From Nonomuraea angiospora (GTDB lineage: Bacteria; Actinomycetota; Actinomycetes; Streptosporangiales; Streptosporangiaceae), in the NCBI RefSeq assembly GCF_014873145.1, contig NZ_JADBEK010000001.1, forward strand, positions 4,526,001 to 4,590,000: 64,000 bases of DNA, written 5' to 3'. Made by a program: the position numbers and the translations under genes. The notes beneath the pieces were generated by a model. It did not search any database, was not told where the DNA came from, and was given only the letters and a program-made list of their open reading frames with translations. Position 1 is the stretch's first letter, and each line of letters opens with the position of its first letter. Shown here piece after piece: positions 61,615 to 64,000 of the stretch.

Positions 61615-62631
61615 TCAGAGCTCCAGCAGTTGGGCGAGCCGGGCGCGGTGGACGCGTGGCGGGCCGAGCAGCACCTCGTCCGCCTTGGCCCGTTTGTAGA
61701 ACAGATGCGCGTCGTGCTCCCAGGTGAACCCGATGCCGCCGTACAGCAGCAGGTGGTCGCGGGCCACCTCGAAGCAGGCGCGGCCGACGTACGCCTGGGC
61801 GAGGGCGGCGGCGCCGGGCAGCTCCTCCGGCGACTCGTCGGCGGCCCAGGCGGCGTACCTGACGATGGACTCGGCCTGTTCGAGCTTGCAGTGCATGTCG
61901 GCCAGCTTGTGCTTGACGCCCTGGTAGGAGCCGATGTACCGGCCGAAGGTGACGCGGATCTTGGCGTAGGCCACGATGGCGTCCAGCGCCGCCCGCATCA
62001 CGCCGAGCTGCTCGGCCGCCAGCGCCACGCACAGCCGGTCGCCGACCTCCGGCGCCGGCCCCAGCACGCGGGCGGGCGCGCCCTCCAGGACCACCCGCGC
62101 CTGGCCGCGCGTCACGTCGAGCGTCTCCAGCGCGGTCCTGGTGACGCCGGGCCCGGCCAGCTCGACGGCGACCAGGAGCTCGCCGTCGCCGCCGCGCGCG
62201 GGCGCCACCAGCACGTCGGCCTCCATGCCGCTGAGCACCTGCGCCAGCGTGCCGCGCACGGCCCCGCCGTCGAGGTCGAGGGGGGCCTGGGCGAGCGTGG
62301 CCGTGGTGCGGCCCTCCGCGACGGCGGCGAGCAGCTCCTTGTCGGGAGCGCCGGTCAGGGCGATCGCGGCGAACGCGGTGGCCAGGAACGGCCCGGGGAG
62401 CAGGGCCGCGCCCGTCTCCTCCAGCGCGACCGCCAGCTCGGCCAGGCCCGCGCCGGCGCCGCCGTACTCCTCCGCGACGATCAGGCCCGCCAGGCCCAGC
62501 TCGCCGTTGAGCCTGGCGTACACCTGCGGGTCGTAGCCCTGCCGCGCCTTGGACAGCGGCGAGGCGGCGCCCAGGAAGGCGCGCACGGCCTCACGCAGCT
62601 GCCGCTGCTCCTCATCGAGTACGAGCTTCAC
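61615..62631 (-). CDS. Acyl-CoA dehydrogenase, short subunit (FadE type)
   Basis: A 338-residue acyl-CoA dehydrogenase. The N-terminal helices are KLVLDEEQRQLREAVRAFL and ELGLAGLIVAEEYGGAGAG, the middle beta region is reduced, and the C-terminal domain holds QGVKHKLADMHCKLEQAESIVRYAAWAA and LLLYGGIGFTWEHDAHLFYKRAKADEVLLG. Shortened FadE proteins of this type pair with a full-length partner to make heteromeric enzymes, as in mycobacterial cholesterol side-chain breakdown (established). Its start overlaps the stop of the next FadE gene by four bases. Confidence 0.93.
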   Translation of the reverse strand: MKLVLDEEQRQLREAVRAFLGAASPLSKARQGYDPQVYARLNGELGLAGLIVAEEYGGAGAGLAELAVALEETGAALLPGPFLATAFAAIALTGAPDKELLAAVAEGRTTATLAQAPLDLDGGAVRGTLAQVLSGMEADVLVAPARGGDGELLVAVELAGPGVTRTALETLDVTRGQARVVLEGAPARVLGPAPEVGDRLCVALAAEQLGVMRAALDAIVAYAKIRVTFGRYIGSYQGVKHKLADMHCKLEQAESIVRYAAWAADESPEELPGAAALAQAYVGRACFEVARDHLLLYGGIGFTWEHDAHLFYKRAKADEVLLGPPRVHRARLAQLLEL

Positions 62632-63794
62632 CCCTGCGTCCCCACCTTCAGGTCCTTGAACGGCACGGTCTTGTCCACCCGGGGCTCCGGCGGCAGGTTG
62701 AGCACGCGGTCGCCCACGATGTTACGCATGATCTCGTTGGTGCCGCCGCCCAGCGACATGGCCGGGGCCTGCGAGATGGCGTGCGCGAGCGGGGAGTCGC
62801 CCAGGGCGGCCTCCGGGCCGGCCAGCCGGGTGGCCAGGTCGGCCTGGAACATGGTCAGCTCGGCCAGCAGCAGCTTGGCGGCGCTGCCCCGGGCGCCGGG
62901 GAAGATCCCCGCCTCGGTCTCCTGGGCCAGCCGCTGGTTGAACAGCGCCAGGGCGCGGCTGCGGATGTGCAGCTCGACCAGCTCGTCGCGGACCAGCGGG
63001 TCGCCGGTGTCGACCACCCGGCGCAGCGCCTCCAGCGAGGTCGGGTCCTCCTTCTGGCCGCTCATGCCCACGCCCGCCGAGATCGACAGCCGCTCGTGCA
63101 GCAGGGTCGTGACGGCCACGCTCCAGCCGTCGTTGACCTCGCCGACGCGATGCTCGTCGGGGATGGGGACGTCGTCGAAGAAGATCTCGTTGAAGTTGGA
63201 CCTGCCGGTCATGTCCTTCAGCGGCCTGACCGTGACCCCGGGGTGGTGCATGTCCACCACGAACATGGTCAGCCCCTTGTGCTTGGGCACCTCCACGTCG
63301 GTGCGGGCCAGCAGCAGCCCCCAGTCGGCGTGGTGGGCGACCGAGGTCCACACCTTCTGGCCGTTGACGATCCAGTGGTCGCCGTCGCGCTCGGCCCGCG
63401 TCTGCAGGCCGGCCACGTCGCTGCCCGCGCCCGGCTCGGAGAAGAGCTGGCACCAGATCTCCTCGCCGCGCAGCAGGGGCCGGACGAACCGCTCGCGCTG
63501 CGCGTCGGTGCCCCGGTCGACCAGCGTGGGCCCGGTCATGCCGAGGCCGATCGAGAAGACGTACGTGGGGAGGGTGAAGCCGCGGGCCTCGGCGGCGAAC
63601 GCGCGCTCCTCCGCCTGCGTCAGCCCCTGGCCGCCCCACTGCCGGGGCCACGTGATGCCGGAGTAGCCGGCGTCGTGGAGCTTGGCCATGAATTCCTTGG
63701 CCCGGGCGATCGGGTCTCCCCCGGGCCGGTCGTCCGCCGGGACGTTCTCCTGCAGCCAGGTCCTGGCGGACCGCCGATAGTCAGCAAGGTTCAC
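62628..63794 (-). CDS. Acyl-CoA dehydrogenase, full-length subunit (FadE type)
   Basis: A 388-residue acyl-CoA dehydrogenase. FAD and substrate motifs are WCQLFSEPGAGSDVAGLQTRAERDGDHWIVNGQKVWTSVAHHADW, the middle segment LKDMTGRSNFNEIFFDDVPIP, and the C-terminal PAMSLGGGTNEIMRNIVGDRVLNLP with the likely catalytic Glu. GTG 63794 is used because AAGGAG is five bases upstream. It is the first gene of a three-gene operon with the short FadE and FadD, and probably forms a heterotetramer with the short subunit. Confidence 0.94.
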   Translation of the reverse strand: MNLADYRRSARTWLQENVPADDRPGGDPIARAKEFMAKLHDAGYSGITWPRQWGGQGLTQAEERAFAAEARGFTLPTYVFSIGLGMTGPTLVDRGTDAQRERFVRPLLRGEEIWCQLFSEPGAGSDVAGLQTRAERDGDHWIVNGQKVWTSVAHHADWGLLLARTDVEVPKHKGLTMFVVDMHHPGVTVRPLKDMTGRSNFNEIFFDDVPIPDEHRVGEVNDGWSVAVTTLLHERLSISAGVGMSGQKEDPTSLEALRRVVDTGDPLVRDELVELHIRSRALALFNQRLAQETEAGIFPGARGSAAKLLLAELTMFQADLATRLAGPEAALGDSPLAHAISQAPAMSLGGGTNEIMRNIVGDRVLNLPPEPRVDKTVPFKDLKVGTQG

Positions 63795-63924
63795 ATCGAC
63801 TCCTTGGCATCAGTGCTCACTTACTCTAGTCAGGCGACCGGATGCCGCATAGAGCACCATTCCGCAGGTCTTTTAGCGGGATTTGTCACTGAATCTCCGC
63901 TAATTGGATGCAGGGGCACGTACT

Positions 63925-63940
63925 GTGATCATCTGATCAC
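63925..63940. promoter_or_regulatory. Inverted repeat GTGATCA-TC-TGATCAC upstream of the edge gene
   Basis: A perfect 7-2-7 inverted repeat lies between the divergent fadE gene and the gene entering at 63954, 13 bp before that GTG. It has the form of an operator for a GntR- or TetR-type regulator of fatty-acid genes. No regulator gene is visible inside the window. Confidence 0.5.
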
Positions 63941-63953
63941 GGGGGGATCGGGT

Positions 63954-64000
63954 GTGATCGAACGGCTGGGCCAGTCCATCCGCGCGCGCCTGGCGCTGTT
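63954..64000 (+). CDS. Start of a gene cut by the right edge, possible membrane sensor
   Basis: Only 15 codons are visible (VIERLGQSIRARLAL). A GTG start with GGGGGGATCGG upstream and a basic amphipathic sequence before a hydrophobic turn fits the N-terminus of a membrane histidine kinase or similar protein. Family cannot be determined from this fragment. Confidence 0.5.
   Translation, partial: MIERLGQSIRARLAL

Overview
The window looks like chromosomal DNA of a high-GC actinobacterium, most likely a filamentous Streptosporangiales member such as Nonomuraea (an inference, not proven). The evidence is very high GC at third codon positions, frequent GTG starts, 4-base stop/start overlaps, and actinobacterium-specific proteins: SepH, DUF4193, DUF4235, a CutR/CutS-like two-component pair, the RNase HI-histidine phosphatase fusion, and an ECF41 sigma factor. 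No tRNA, rRNA, insertion sequence, prophage or CRISPR array was seen. The only RNA gene found is rnpB.

Layout. 1-0.9 kb: 5' part of valS and a small DUF4235 gene. 0.8-8.8 kb: a divergent phenylacetate-type aromatic-acid cluster. paaN, a metallo-beta-lactamase-fold gene, an FAD monooxygenase and otsA run left; paaI, paaK and a TetR gene run right; a palindromic operator lies in the divergent promoter. 8.8-22 kb: core actinobacterial genes (DUF4193, CutR/CutS-like pair, inositol-phosphatase-like gene, S9 peptidase, ferrochelatase, lytic transglycosylase, MFS exporter, polysaccharide deacetylase, lactone oxidase). 21.4-28 kb: a shortened S8 protease, a very long sepH behind a perfect CRP-type site, and a PH-domain membrane-protein pair. 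28-36 kb: lipoproteins, a disordered membrane-anchored protein, a SulP-carbonic anhydrase fusion, a secreted TAP-like hydrolase and a beta-lactamase-like lipoprotein.

36-48.7 kb is more accessory: a P450, M20 and M19 peptidases, an SDR/TetR pair, a GntR-TetR double-HTH regulator facing an acetyltransferase, and an ECF41 sigma factor coupled to a flavin oxidoreductase. It is rich in different GC-rich tandem repeats. The most striking is a 130-bp repeat array that appears to be built from the 3' end of the M19 dipeptidase gene. 48.8-52.2 kb returns to core genes: rnpB, RNase H/phosphatase, a zinc-ribbon coiled-coil protein and Nif3. 52.3-64 kb holds a Baeyer-Villiger-type monooxygenase, an NRAMP-like transporter lacking the canonical motif, a tandem-duplicated quinone oxidoreductase behind a SoxR-type promoter, a WYL regulator, a C45-type Ntn-hydrolase, and an acyl-CoA dehydrogenase pair with an acyl-CoA ligase.

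The strongest candidates for something new are the aromatic cluster that pairs PaaK/PaaN with an FAD monooxygenase and an MBL protein instead of the PaaABCDE epoxidase, the roughly threefold-enlarged SepH under a CRP site, the SoxR-box tandem oxidoreductase, and the gene-end-derived minisatellite. All functional statements are from reading the sequence and remembered family knowledge; no searches were run.
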